Positions 53,812 through 64,000 of a stretch of 64,000 nt of DNA are shown here, piece after piece (the stretch's first letter is position 1; every line of letters begins with the position of its first letter). The position numbers were made by a program, and so were the translations under genes. Under the pieces are notes generated by a model. It was not told the origin of the DNA, did not search any database, and was given only the letters and a program-made list of their open reading frames with translations. The stretch comes from Owenia fusiformis. Lineage: Eukaryota > Annelida > Polychaeta > Sabellida > Oweniidae. Where the stretch lies: assembly GCA_903813345.2 (NCBI GenBank), contig CAIIXF020000003.1:8147815-8211814 (forward strand). Direction: 5' to 3'.

Positions 53812-54731
53812 TTATGCATCATCATCACTCTCTGATTCATCTAACACATCCATATCACTGTCATCCTCATCTGAAACCTCATCAGGTCTTATTCCGAGCA
53901 CACTTGATGCATTGGCAAGTTCTGTCTCCTCTGCTTGTTGTTTTTCTGCAATGAGTCTAGCCTCTGAAGGAGGTAAACATTTCGTGGACTTGACCACTCT
54001 ATACCTTCGAGGCTTCATATTTTCCCAAACAGTGTGAGCATCCCTACACACCCTGTCAATGGCATCGGTGTCTTCTAATGTTGGGCCATTGATGGCTATC
54101 CCCATCAAACTATGAAGCATTGTATTATTCAAACGATTCCGCAATCTATTTTTTACATTCCTCATTCTGCTGAATCCTCTTTCCGGCCAAGCATTAGAGA
54201 CGGGAATCACGAGCAAACACTCAGCAATCCTGGTCAAACAGGGAAATAATACCCTCATATGGGGCTGCTGAAGTTTCAGACAGCTCCATTCCGCAGGCGT
54301 GCTTTCAGGGTCGATGACCTTGACACCTGTAAATTGATAATCACATATTAAGGACAAGCAGAAACTATCAAAATAATACTCAAAATGCTGAAATATAAGG
54401 TTAGGTTAACCATACACCTTAATATGGAGTCATACATGTAGGAAATAAAATGGAGGGCACAAGAAGCAAGCTTAAGTGGAATCAGACGATACAACAGTGT
54501 CACACAGTATACAACAAATAAAAAAGTTGAGCAAGTGTTTTATTATTTCATTTTTATGAATTTACATATTTAAGACCTTCTACCTTCAGCTGTTGCTTTC
54601 TGGAGATGTTCCTTCCACTTCAGAAAATCATATCTAAATTTCCCCCATTCAGTTAAAACTTGTTGATGGTCCATATCATGGTTTTGTAAGAATTTCGTGG
54701 CAAGTTCTCTGATGTCGGCTGTGCCATACAT
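53812..54731 (-). CDS. hAT-like transposase-derived protein, C-terminal exons
   Basis: Minus-strand exons 54731-54584 (MYGTADIRELATKFL to LQKATAE) and 54326-53812 join in phase 1 (gtagaa...tttacag). The second contains LLVIPVSNAWPERGFSRM and NRLNNTMLHSLMGIAING, the hAT C-terminal dimerisation domain, as in ZNF862-like proteins. The end is an acidic tail. A further upstream exon may end at 54829 (gcatttcag before gtaagt), but its frame meets a TGA, so the upstream part may be decayed. Whether this is a transposon remnant or a domesticated gene cannot be decided here. Confidence 0.7.
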
Positions 54732-54831
54732 CTAAAAAGTAATTTTAATTTTCAGTTTAAGTGTGAAACATTAAAGCAAGTAAAGAATACTCTTCAGATG
54801 ATCACAATACCCGAAAAATAACTTACCTGAA

Positions 54832-56045
54832 ATGCTGTAGATGAAGCATCTCAACAAGAAGGATCATAAAAAATAATAAATAAAAAATACTATAGCTATG
54901 TTACTACATTGTGTACTATTGCCCATTCATAAAAATGACATCGAGGCTCGTGACCCATTTGACCATATATGACAAATTGGTAAACATTTCCATTCAGACT
55001 CCATTCATGTAATTATTCGTTGAAAATCTTATCATCCGGATTCCAATTTCTATCAATTGAATGTGCAAAGTGTTTTTATCATGCTATGTATTGCTTACCA
55101 TACTATGTTTGAAGTTGGCATTAGCCTAGGCTGGGAATACTAATGATTTTATTCCAAGGCCTAGGCAAAAAATTTTGCGAAGCCTGCAAAAATCAAGACA
55201 AAAATGATGGTTGATCTCTGGCTTTCCATGGGAGTTATCTTACGAAACCTATAATTAAACTATAGCATAGTAATATATCTACTCACATCTAATGTCATTA
55301 TGCCAAAGAACGTCTCCGTTCTGAGACATTGTTATCTTTAAAGCAATATTGTCAAAAAAATTATGGCGTACATTAGACGCGCAAGCTGAGCTGAGCAAGC
55401 TGAGGTTGCGCAAAATTTGCAAATCTGTAGATTCTCCGAAGCTGTTCGTTCGTTGCGTACACTGCCCTGAACAGATGCTCGGAGATTGTTTGCTTTGGAT
55501 TTTGCGCTAATTAAAAAACAGGAAATAAAGAGGCCTTAAGATGGATTGTCAGCGAAATAACACATGCATAGACTCTTTGCTGTAGCGATCTCATGCCATA
55601 TAAGGATTGAATGACAGCTCAAGTGGGAGCTTAACCACGCCACTAATTTATTTCGTTTACTTAGTATCGAAGTCAGCCAATCAACAGGTCTAATTTTCTC
55701 ACGTGATCATAAACACGTGCTAATAAACTCACCCAAACTCAAAACAAGGGGGTGTTATTTCGGTAATGGACTCACCCTGGTTTGGTGCGCATGCACACTT
55801 GGAGTTTTAAACCCCAAGAAGAAAATATCAAAATTTTGCAAAATAAGATCGAATTTACGGGGATTTTGTCAGAAATAGACGAGTTTAAGGTAATCAAAAT
55901 TGTTCTTGGGTAAAGGTCATGTTCCGGGAACAATTTAAGTTGTTTAAAAGCCGGAGATTTTCGCCTGAAAGCCGGAGAATTCTCCGTGATCCGGCTTGTA
56001 GTGACATCCCTGTTAGGGCATGGTCTACATTGCCTAAAAACCTTG
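54832..56045. other. No gene seen
   Basis: A small hairpin around 55950-56005 (gccggagattttcgcctgaa, aagccggagaattctccg, tccggctt). No exon supported. Confidence 0.4.
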
Positions 56046-56840
56046 TGGTATATAGATGTAACCTACATACCATCATACAAAGCCAATTGAGCATTGGAAA
56101 CCACCCAATATGTTCTACTCAAACCATAATAATGTATTTTGAATTTGCGGTAACATAAAAAATTGATGGACGGTTACGCGAACCTGATTCAAATATAACC
56201 CCGATTCATTGTTGTTAATTTTGTCATCTTCATCAGTACTCGATCCTAAATCTTCTTTTGCCTCTCCATTGCTATTTTTACACTTTCATCGGTTTCATAA
56301 ATAAAGCAAGCGACAGTTTTTTCCTTGCCTTATAGAGGCTGAAACAAGAGCGTCTCTAGCGAGTCCTGTATTAGTTGTACATAAGATATTAAGCGGACGG
56401 TTACGTGCCTGTACATCTGTCAAGTCAAGGTTGCTAGATCTGATAGCCTCTTTCCATGTTATTGTTATAATGGGTAAGAAATGGAATATTGAATTTCCTA
56501 TATTTGTTTTCAGGTCTCGCAAGAGACGCTCTTGTTTCAGCCTCTATAGGGCAAGGAAAAAAACTATCGCTTGCTTTATTTATGAAACCAATGAACGTGT
56601 AAAAGATAGTAATGAAGAGGCAAAAGAAGATTAAGGATCAAGTACTGATGAAGATGAAAAAATTAATAACAATGAATCGAGGTTTCCGATATTTGGCTCA
56701 GGTTCACTTAATCGTCCATCAATTGTTTACATTACCGCAAATTCAAAATACATCATTATGGCTTGAGTAGAACATATTAGGTAGTTTCCAATGCTAAATT
56801 GGCTTTGTATGATCGTATGTAGGTTACATCTACAGGTAAA
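56046..56840. repeat. Inverted repeat with ~330 bp arms
   Basis: Left arm 56046-56375 and right arm 56515-56840 are imperfect inverses (for example ggctgaaacaagagcgtctc on the left and gagacgctcttgtttcagcc on the right). The plus strand of the right arm has protein-like reading (KKTIACFIYETNERVKDSNE, then STDEDEK after a stop), which suggests a duplicated gene fragment. The right arm extends into the tandem duplication that starts at 56691. Confidence 0.7.
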
Positions 56841-57856
56841 CACTAGTAATTGGCAACTCACTTGCATAGCAAAACCCAATGAACACTATTTTCACAAATC
56901 TGTATGTCAAAATGTTAAAGGCCTATGTAACATGTACTCTAACCTCCATTTAATTGGCAGATATTCCATTAATAATTTCAAAGGCACAAATTATAAATAC
57001 GGTTAAATGTTTGAGATCTAATAAACTGTTCCACAAGTAAGTTGAATCTTGATTCGAAATGTTTCACCTACTGCAAATTAGTAAATAAACTATGATTGTA
57101 TTCAACCACAAATGAATACCCAGACACCCGCAATATTATAGAATTTTGAAGAAACTGGCATCACTTAGAATGTCACTCAAGAAGTTGATTCTCCACCTCA
57201 TCATTACATGAACTTCAGTAAGAGTCATTCTAAGTGAAGTTGTTTTATTTTAAAATTCTCCAATATCACGTTTGTTTTAGCAGTTTTTTGGTTATTTACC
57301 ATTGCATGGCAAAACATTTGGAATCCAGTTTCATTAAGGTTAAGCTGAAATCTGAGCTTTATCTAAAATGAAAACTGCAGTTAGAGTCATCCAGCTATGG
57401 AACAATTTAATAGAGTATAATTTAATAAAGTTATCATATATTGTTACAATGAATTTCATCAATTAGTATTGAGCTGTAAAATTGAAAACCAGTAATATGA
57501 ATAAATTACCACAGATGTACAAGTAGGGCAACACCATTCATTGTCACCAATTTCTGCTACAAATGGCAGTGACTCCCCACTACATGACTGATGCCACCAC
57601 TCCTCACAAAAGGTGCAGGCTATCCAAGACTCCTTATCCTTAGCTGTATTGTCACAGTTGAAACACATAGACTTCCTCGAGGGTCCTGCAGACCCCTTTG
57701 ATGATGGTTGTTTGGATGATGAATTTGATGTCATGATTTGTGTCCTGTGTTTTAATTTTTTTTCTTCGCGATTCGTTTCAGTAGTAACTTTTTGGCATTA
57801 GTTGCATTCAAAAATTTGGAGGTGACTGGTTTAAAGAGCTCATCGATGGCCTGAGC
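56691..57856 (+). repeat. First copy of a 1166 bp tandem duplication
   Basis: Begins atttggctcaggttcactta and ends catcgatggcctgagc. It looks base-for-base identical to 57857-59022, including all frames. The PHD exon is inside. Confidence 0.9.
57459..57734 (-). CDS. PHD-finger exon, copy 1
   Basis: Minus strand, 91 codons to a stop. A Ser/Lys-rich N-terminus is followed by CFNCDNTAKDKESW, CTFCEEWWHQSC and WCCPTC, a complete C4HC3 PHD finger (about residues 24-73). A donor-like tctgtg-gtaatt follows the finger, so the true protein may continue by splicing. PHD fingers bind histone H3 tails; they also occur in transposon proteins, and decayed transposon pieces lie next to it. Identical to copy 2. 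Confidence 0.7.
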   Translation of the reverse strand: MTSNSSSKQPSSKGSAGPSRKSMCFNCDNTAKDKESWIACTFCEEWWHQSCSGESLPFVAEIGDNEWCCPTCTSVVIYSYYWFSILQLNTN

Positions 57857-59022
57857 ATTTGGCTCAGGTTCACTTAATCGTCCATCAATTGTTTACATTA
57901 CCGCAAATTCAAAATACATCATTATGGCTTGAGTAGAACATATTAGGTAGTTTCCAATGCTAAATTGGCTTTGTATGATCGTATGTAGGTTACATCTACA
58001 GGTAAACACTAGTAATTGGCAACTCACTTGCATAGCAAAACCCAATGAACACTATTTTCACAAATCTGTATGTCAAAATGTTAAAGGCCTATGTAACATG
58101 TACTCTAACCTCCATTTAATTGGCAGATATTCCATTAATAATTTCAAAGGCACAAATTATAAATACGGTTAAATGTTTGAGATCTAATAAACTGTTCCAC
58201 AAGTAAGTTGAATCTTGATTCGAAATGTTTCACCTACTGCAAATTAGTAAATAAACTATGATTGTATTCAACCACAAATGAATACCCAGACACCCGCAAT
58301 ATTATAGAATTTTGAAGAAACTGGCATCACTTAGAATGTCACTCAAGAAGTTGATTCTCCACCTCATCATTACATGAACTTCAGTAAGAGTCATTCTAAG
58401 TGAAGTTGTTTTATTTTAAAATTCTCCAATATCACGTTTGTTTTAGCAGTTTTTTGGTTATTTACCATTGCATGGCAAAACATTTGGAATCCAGTTTCAT
58501 TAAGGTTAAGCTGAAATCTGAGCTTTATCTAAAATGAAAACTGCAGTTAGAGTCATCCAGCTATGGAACAATTTAATAGAGTATAATTTAATAAAGTTAT
58601 CATATATTGTTACAATGAATTTCATCAATTAGTATTGAGCTGTAAAATTGAAAACCAGTAATATGAATAAATTACCACAGATGTACAAGTAGGGCAACAC
58701 CATTCATTGTCACCAATTTCTGCTACAAATGGCAGTGACTCCCCACTACATGACTGATGCCACCACTCCTCACAAAAGGTGCAGGCTATCCAAGACTCCT
58801 TATCCTTAGCTGTATTGTCACAGTTGAAACACATAGACTTCCTCGAGGGTCCTGCAGACCCCTTTGATGATGGTTGTTTGGATGATGAATTTGATGTCAT
58901 GATTTGTGTCCTGTGTTTTAATTTTTTTTCTTCGCGATTCGTTTCAGTAGTAACTTTTTGGCATTAGTTGCATTCAAAAATTTGGAGGTGACTGGTTTAA
59001 AGAGCTCATCGATGGCCTGAGC
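57857..59022 (+). repeat. Second copy of the 1166 bp tandem duplication
   Basis: Follows the first copy without a gap. Only this copy is continuous on its right with the ORF at 58918-59259, so this is the copy in original context on that side. Confidence 0.9.
58625..58900 (-). CDS. PHD-finger exon, copy 2
   Basis: Same sequence as 57459-57734. It lies 18 bases after the stop of the minus-strand ORF 59259-58918, so both may have belonged to one transcription unit. Domain evidence as for copy 1. Confidence 0.7.
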   Translation of the reverse strand: MTSNSSSKQPSSKGSAGPSRKSMCFNCDNTAKDKESWIACTFCEEWWHQSCSGESLPFVAEIGDNEWCCPTCTSVVIYSYYWFSILQLNTN

Positions 59023-59617
59023 ATGACTTTCCGCAAGATCAATATCCTCATATCTCGAGTGCAAACTTTCTGTTGGTTCCTGTGGAAATAGTTCTCTCCA
59101 AATTATAGGCAGTGTATTGTCAGATAAGACTTTGTCCTTAATATACTCAGGATAATCTTCTCCATGGACTGATACAGTTGCATCATTAGCAAACATCAGC
59201 CTGCACGATTCTACCTTAAGCCAATACTCAAATGTTGTGTCTTTGATGTGTGAGTCCACCAGCCCTGTTGCTGCTTTTCAACTAGCTTCAGCGAATCGGG
59301 ATATTGAGTTGTGTCTTTCAATACAGACACTTTCTCCTCAAGGTGAGAAAGGAGTCCAATTCTCCTAAGTAATTCTCCAGAGTCTTCATATGAAGCAGCC
59401 TGTAGGTTCCTTGTCACTTTTCTACGCATCACTTTTTGTAAGAGCTGCTGGCAAAACCTCCGATAAATCTAAGCAGGCCGTATCCAGTGGGTTTTATTTC
59501 AACAGGCTGTTTAGGCACAGGATGGGTAATTTTCATTGTTTCTTTGATGTGGTTTTCCAGTACAATAGTAGTAGCTCTGACGAGGACTGTTCGTTTCAAA
59601 CTTTTGTTGCTTGGCAT
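58918..59617 (-). pseudogene. Unknown minus-strand ORF broken by frameshifts
   Basis: Three overlapping frames follow each other: 59617-59429 (ends KPTGYGLLRFIGG), 59432-59211 (NLQAASYEDSGELLRRIG, ending near KLVEKQQQG) and 59259-58918 (IKDTTFEYWLKVESC, then WRELFPQEPTESLH, ending LLLKRIAKKKN). Sense-like composition carries on across one-base shifts near 59455 and 59260. I recognise no domain. A decayed transposon protein linked to the PHD exon is likely but unproven. Confidence 0.5.
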
Positions 59618-59839
59618 TTTCTGTATGGCTGAGGAAAATGTTTGAGAATGGAGAAATTTTGTTAGATTATGCCTTGAGGAGGTTCTTACTTTTGTTGTGC
59701 TTCCTTGATAGTTTTGAATAATTTCAGTGTTTATGAGAGTGTTGAATTGATCTAATGATTGTTACTGTTCCAACTTCACATTATATTTTTATTAAGAGAA
59801 GAACAATAATTTTTTGCAGTGTCCATCATATACCATCAT

Positions 59840-61366
59840 CAGTCATTACATACTTTTAATTTGACATCTGGGTTCCTGTCCTGGAGAGAATGCAGAAATG
59901 CTTGGATCATCTTCTGGTCCTCACAGTCAGCAAGTAGGAATACTATCAGATGTCCTGAATAATATGTATAACAAACTTATTAGTGTTTTTATCATACTTA
60001 TATTTGAGGTTTGATATTGTTAACACATTGTGCCTTGTTATTTTTCATTAGTCAAAATATAAGATATCTATTACCAATGGCCGAAATGTTATAACATTGA
60101 TGCATTTAGAGTGATAAACATCTATTTTATATCATTTGTAAGTGTTGTGCAGGGGAATGTCTTCAATGTGGGCTCAAGAGATTATTTAATATTATTGTAA
60201 TAATGGATTTTTTGGTGAGAGGTATATTATCAGTTAGAAATCTGGAAATCACCCTTTCCAAATTTGTCTTGAACAACTAAAGTTATTAGTTTGAATCTGT
60301 ATTCGTTTGTGTTGTGGGTACTGTCTATACATAGAATCTTCTCTGCAAATTCTTTAAAAAACAAGAGATTGTTGTTCAGTCTGTATACCCAAAATGAACC
60401 TGGACTCATTAAAATGAAGATTAGAAAATGTCATTGCTTTTCCTTGGGGTTTAAATAATAAGATAAGATTAAATTTATCTTGTTCTAATTCAGAAAGTAA
60501 AATACACGTTGACTGATGGTCATCGGAATGTCTCCTCTCTTGATTGATAAAGCAATCCTTGAGACTGTTAATGTTCTTCATTGTAATTAGGTGTTTTTGT
60601 CTGAATTTTTGTATACTGCTTCTCTCTTCTCTATTTCCAACGTCATTCTGTATATCTGACAAAAATATTTGTTTAGAAAATATGTTTCTTTCGTGACATG
60701 TATTCAGGTCAAGAAAATGCTAGTCAACAAATATGGTGAATATGAAAACTGAGATATATCATACATGGACATGAAGTAAAACCTGCAAATCTGGCATACA
60801 TATGGACCAGCCAATAGGTTTTCAATAAGTAGGTATATTTAAACCTGCACAATATGTCAAATGTCGGCACATATTATTTTTACTTTTTCATACAGCTAAC
60901 AAGATTATTAAAGCTCCGGTATATAAGCTTAATATCATTAATATCATTAAGCACAATTATTTAGTTCAATAAACAAAAAAAGATTGACGCATGGATCCAA
61001 CCAAGGCCATTATCAACACAATTATCATTAGCTATTGTACATGAGATTTGCCCCATTTGTTCACCATTGCATAATCTTTGATTAAAGCTAAAAATCTTAA
61101 AGTTGACCCCAGAACAACCCAGGATTGCTTTCTCGAGGGATGGTCAGGTTTAAGGTTCTCTCTCATATTGGTTTTATCTAAAGTCCTATCAGCTTGTACA
61201 CCTTCCACCAGCTTTTCTTTATAGTATTCCGAATGTCTTGAGGTATCAGGTGATATTGGGCATCGGAGATGTTAATTTCATGGCTAAGTGTTTTAATGAA
61301 CTTCACAGTCACAGTGTTATCATTGCTCTCCCTAACACTCATACTTGATAAACAGTTGATATTCAA
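59840..61366 (-). pseudogene. MULE/ZSWIM-like transposase remnant in several exons
   Basis: Minus-strand pieces in order: 61366-61178 (VTVKFIKTLSHEINISDAQY, IRNTIKK; a frameshift follows, then LVEGVQADRTLD), 60662-60253 (FNESRFILGIQTEQQ, then after a shift in a T run ILCIDSTHNTNEYRFKLITL, and KFGKG), and 59954-59840 (HLIVFLLADCEDQKMIQAFL, RNPDVK). The C-DSTH-TN-Y-F-L pattern carries the first catalytic Asp of MULE transposases. The last two pieces join in phase by gtgatt...ttattcag. There are at least three frameshifts. No SWIM finger or terminal repeats are seen. Confidence 0.7.
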
Positions 61367-61539
61367 TCTGCAGGACCCCTTATTTCTTCTTATTTTGTTT
61401 TATGCTTTGTCTCTTCTTGTCTTCTTTGAGGTCTGGTGGCAAAACCATCTCGATTGAATCTGTAGTATGTTAATGTTGCTGAAATTAACATTTAGAAGTT
61501 TACTCCATCATATCATTGACACTTCTGATGTAGCATACA

Positions 61540-61820
61540 TATCTCTGGGATGTATAGTCAACAATGATCTCATAATATCATACATCAATGTTCTGTATGA
61601 AAACCTCATGGTATCATACCTCCATCTTCTGCATAATAATCTCATAGTATCATACCTCAATGATCTGTATAACCTCAATGATCTGTATAACCTCATGGTA
61701 TCATACCTCCATCCTCTGCATAATAACCTCAAGGTATCATACCTCAATGATCTGTATAACCTCAATGATCTGTATAACTTATGGTATCATGCCTTAATAT
61801 TGTGCATAATAACCTCTTGG
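61540..61820 (+). repeat. Tandem repeat of catacctcaatgatctgtat
   Basis: Units of about 21-63 bp built from atggtatcatacctccat, cctctgcataataacctca and cctcaatgatctgtataa. The Leu/Tyr-rich frames on both strands are repeat artefacts. Confidence 0.75.
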
Positions 61821-61824
61821 CATC

Positions 61825-62356
61825 ATGCATTCTTTTTCAATTTGAGCATATTTACGCTCTGCTTCCGTTAGAGTTTTGGATACAAAACTAATTGGCAGCC
61901 AATCTTTCTCCGCCTATACCATATGAAGATGCATCTGCACTGACTTAAGTTGGTTTTCCAAGTTCATAAAATGCTAAACATGGCGATTGAGACAATTTTG
62001 ACTTGATATCTTCAAACGCTCTTTTTTGAGGTTCAGCCTATATAAAGCTTACATCTTTTCGTAAAAGATCACTGCATGACATACCTTTCCCTTCTGACAA
62101 ATTTGTTCAACTCTGAAAAATCAATGCACACCCTAATAGGATCATTAGAATCATTTTTGTGAGCTAGAACAATACCTGCACACCATTCAGTGGGCTCAGT
62201 AATTTTTTGAGATATAATCCCATCCCTTACCATTTTATCAAATTTTCCCCTCAATTTAGGAACTAGGGGTAATGGGACATGGCGAGGGGTCGACAGAGCA
62301 CAGGGTACAGCATCTGGTTCCAGTTGTATCTTGTAAGGTTCTGCCATCTCGCCCAA
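61825..62356 (-). pseudogene. Ty3/Gypsy reverse transcriptase/RNase H remnant
   Basis: 62356-62069 reads YKIQLEPDAVPCALSTPRH, KMVRDGIISQKITEPTEW and RVCIDFSELNKFV, the fingers of a Gypsy RT. It then jumps, without the palm (no catalytic Asp pair), to sequence reading LLRKDVSFI, AEPQKRAFEDIK and SADASSYGIG, the tether and RNase H start (Asp), with frameshifts and stops. So an internal deletion of roughly the RT palm has occurred. No LTR nearby; not the same copy as the 34-40 kb element, which lacks this region. Confidence 0.75.
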
Positions 62357-62504
62357 ACCATTGAATCGGTCTGGATATTTGTCACGATATCCTTTGTTGA
62401 TTTGTTCCTGGTCTATCTTTCATGAGTTTTTAAAAAATTGTGAATATAATTTCTGAACCCTAAGAGAACAAGCTTCTGTTTTTTTGTTAATAATTAAAAA
62501 ATTG

Positions 62505-62585
62505 TTCCAACCTGGAATCGAACCTGAGCTGTGTGAGTGCTAGGCGAAGCCATTACCACAACTGGAGTGGCTTATATGCATGTTT
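62505..62585 (-). repeat. tRNA-derived SINE head
   Basis: The minus strand has the B box caggttcgattccaggtt preceded by tgtggtaatggcttcgcc, an A-box-like stretch, at tRNA spacing. The following t-rich sequence (aacaattttttaattatt) fits a SINE body. Not a functional tRNA by eye. Confidence 0.55.
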
Positions 62586-62664
62586 TTTGCAACTATAGTG
62601 ATTTATCCCACCCTAAGTGCTTTATATGATTGTATAATAGCATTGTATAACTGCAATATAAAAC

Positions 62665-62770
62665 CAACACTCATCGTATACAACTCTTGAGAACGATATA
62701 CAACTCCTGGATAGCGTATACAACTCCTGGGCAGCGTATACAACTCTTCGACTTGATATACAACTGCGGT
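62665..62770 (+). repeat. Tandem repeat of tatacaactc
   Basis: Five units of about 24 bp: cgtatacaactcttgagaa, cgatatacaactcctggat, cgtatacaactcctgggca and so on. Confidence 0.75.
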
Positions 62771-62821
62771 ATTTATATTAACCTTTTATTGATTAAAGAT
62801 TAGGGTGGGATAATAAGATCA

Positions 62822-62957
62822 TATAATGGTTGATTCTGTATATCGTTATACTCTCGTGAGTATATGATATATTCACTCGTTCCCTTCAGTCACTCGTGAA
62901 TATATCATATACTCACGAGAGTATAAACACGATATACGGAATCAACCATTATATAAC
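62822..62957. repeat. Near-perfect ~136 bp palindrome
   Basis: ataatggttgattctgtata and tactctcgtgagtatatga on the left pair with their inverses on the right around a loop at about 62882-62898. A wider pair, tttatcccaccctaa at 62592 against ttagggtgggataa at 62802, flanks the tandem repeat. Confidence 0.8.
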
Positions 62958-63087
62958 CTCATAATATAATATTTTTAAGTTTAAGGTTCTACAGACACTT
63001 TGAAAAAATAAACCTATCTGATTGGTTGTTGTAAACAGTGGGAGCTCTAAAAATATTTGGTGCCAAATTTATTTTTCAGTGTTTTAC

Positions 63088-63268
63088 CTCTTGTGCAGCA
63101 TTTTTGGCAGACACTAAGAGCTCCCACAGAAGAGTTGTTTTAGCAGTACCTGCCTGTCCAAGTATACAAACGCGATGTCCATTGGCAACAAGATTTCTGC
63201 ATAAGTCAACTTGTGGATTGCGGATGTTTTCCATTTTTAGGCCATACTGTATTACCCAGGATGCATCT
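63088..63268 (-). CDS. Exon with Walker A motif (helicase/ATPase-like)
   Basis: Between acceptor cctcttctcag and donor gtaaaa the minus strand is open for 60 codons: DASWVIQYGLKMENIRNPQV, then NGHRVCILGQAGTAKTTLL and ELLVSAKNAAQE. GQAGTAKTT is a P-loop (GxxGxxKT/S), with the Gly of the common GTGKT replaced by Ala. The context resembles the N-terminus of PIF1-like or AAA-type proteins, often transposon linked. Neighbouring exons were not found, so function and family remain open. Confidence 0.55.
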
Positions 63269-64000
63269 CTGAGAAGAGGAGATTAAGATAGAGATTTAAA
63301 CGAGATTTAGCGGGAGGACGCAGTTGAGAAACATTTTGTGAAGAAAGAGCACATTTATATGTTTTCTACGATCTCGACGTAATTTGAGGTATGGACTTTC
63401 ATTTTTATTTTGCAAATGGATTTTGACCCTCTGAATTGCCTAAGGACTTCAATTTTTCTTCAACATATATTGTAATGACTTCAATATGAATGAAATGTCC
63501 CTTTGTGTTCTGGTCCTCAATTGTGATATTGGTTCTCGATTGGAGGGGGATGTTAGACATTGTTTCTTTTCACGTTAGATCATGGTTTTGGGATATATAG
63601 GGTCTACTTTTCGTATGACAGATTTACACTTACAGTTTGATTTTCTTAGTGGGTTTCTTTAATGTTTTAAGTCCCCATTCCCTTTTGATTTTGCGCTTAT
63701 ATATTTCCACCCATTCAACCTAAAAGTAATACAGCCCGAGTTTAAGCCAATTTTAGCAAAAAATATTTAATATCATCTGAAGAACACTGTCTTACCTTGA
63801 TACTAGGATATATTCAACCCATATAACTGAAGGATATCGGAGATTTCTCATATTGAAGTGGGTACATTCAATTTGATATATCATATTTAGAATCTACATG
63901 TAAAATTACATTTAGAAATGTGGTTTTGAAAAGAGTTAATCAACTTTGAAAATTAAATTTTCTTTGAAAATGTGATTTCTAGGTTGGGGAGATTCCCCAT
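63269..64000. other. No gene seen
   Basis: AT-rich. 63467-63540 is related to 740-810 (tgtaatgact-caatatgaatgaaat). No exon could be supported. Confidence 0.4.

Noticed and set aside
61467-61871. 134-codon Leu/Tyr/Asn-rich frame and its antisense Arg-rich frame
   Set aside because: Tandem repeat artefact.
63038-63286. Plus-strand 82-codon frame
   Set aside because: Antisense of the minus-strand P-loop exon, which has splice signals and a Walker A motif.

Overview
The window is eukaryotic, AT-rich and intron-bearing, most likely from a marine invertebrate. The support is GT-AG introns in consistent phase, DIRS-type, Ty3/Gypsy, MULE-like, hAT-like and pogo-like element remnants, tRNA-derived SINEs and many foldback elements. 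No bacterial gene order, operon or ribosome-binding site is present. The species cannot be named from the sequence.

Layout. 1-3160 is intergenic with small foldback elements. 3161-25601 (+) is one ten-exon gene for a zinc- and NAD-dependent medium-chain alcohol dehydrogenase of 375 residues; every junction is GT-AG and the phases close. Its introns hold most of the repeats: a degenerate tandem repeat in intron 1, foldback elements in intron 3, and a 7.3 kb element with 1.3 kb inverted arms in the 9.9 kb intron 9. Intron 9 ends in a striking array: about 20 copies of a roughly 100 bp unit made of the 3' end of the intron plus the first half of the last exon. Only the last copy runs on into the real C-terminus. 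The end of that exon and its 3' UTR are in turn repeated about three times.

26-33 kb holds small inverted-repeat elements, a tRNA-derived SINE, a nested 2.9 kb foldback and a 0.5 kb palindrome. 34.1-40.3 kb is a minus-strand Ty3/Gypsy element with two LTRs, a polypurine tract and a frameshifted integrase; gag and reverse transcriptase are deleted. Between the integrase and the 3' LTR, on the same strand, lies a C2H2 zinc-finger gene whose reading frame is restored only by splicing two short introns. 41.35-47.88 kb is a minus-strand DIRS-like element (gag-like, RT/RNase H, tyrosine recombinase) with inverted terminal repeats and an internal complementary region. It is broken by frameshifts and stops, and a pogo-like element sits in its leader.

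49.1-53.3 kb looks like one element with short inverted ends and repeat-rich subterminal regions around a small three-exon gene of unknown function. 53.8-54.8 kb (-) carries the C-terminus of a hAT-like transposase-derived gene. 56.0-59.0 kb has an inverted repeat and an apparently perfect 1166 bp tandem duplication containing a PHD-finger exon. 59.0-63.3 kb (-) holds decayed pieces: an unknown ORF, a MULE/ZSWIM-like transposase, a Gypsy RT/RNase H remnant and one exon with a Walker A motif.

The dehydrogenase is the only gene that looks complete and ordinary. The most unusual observation is the amplification of its terminal-exon acceptor region.
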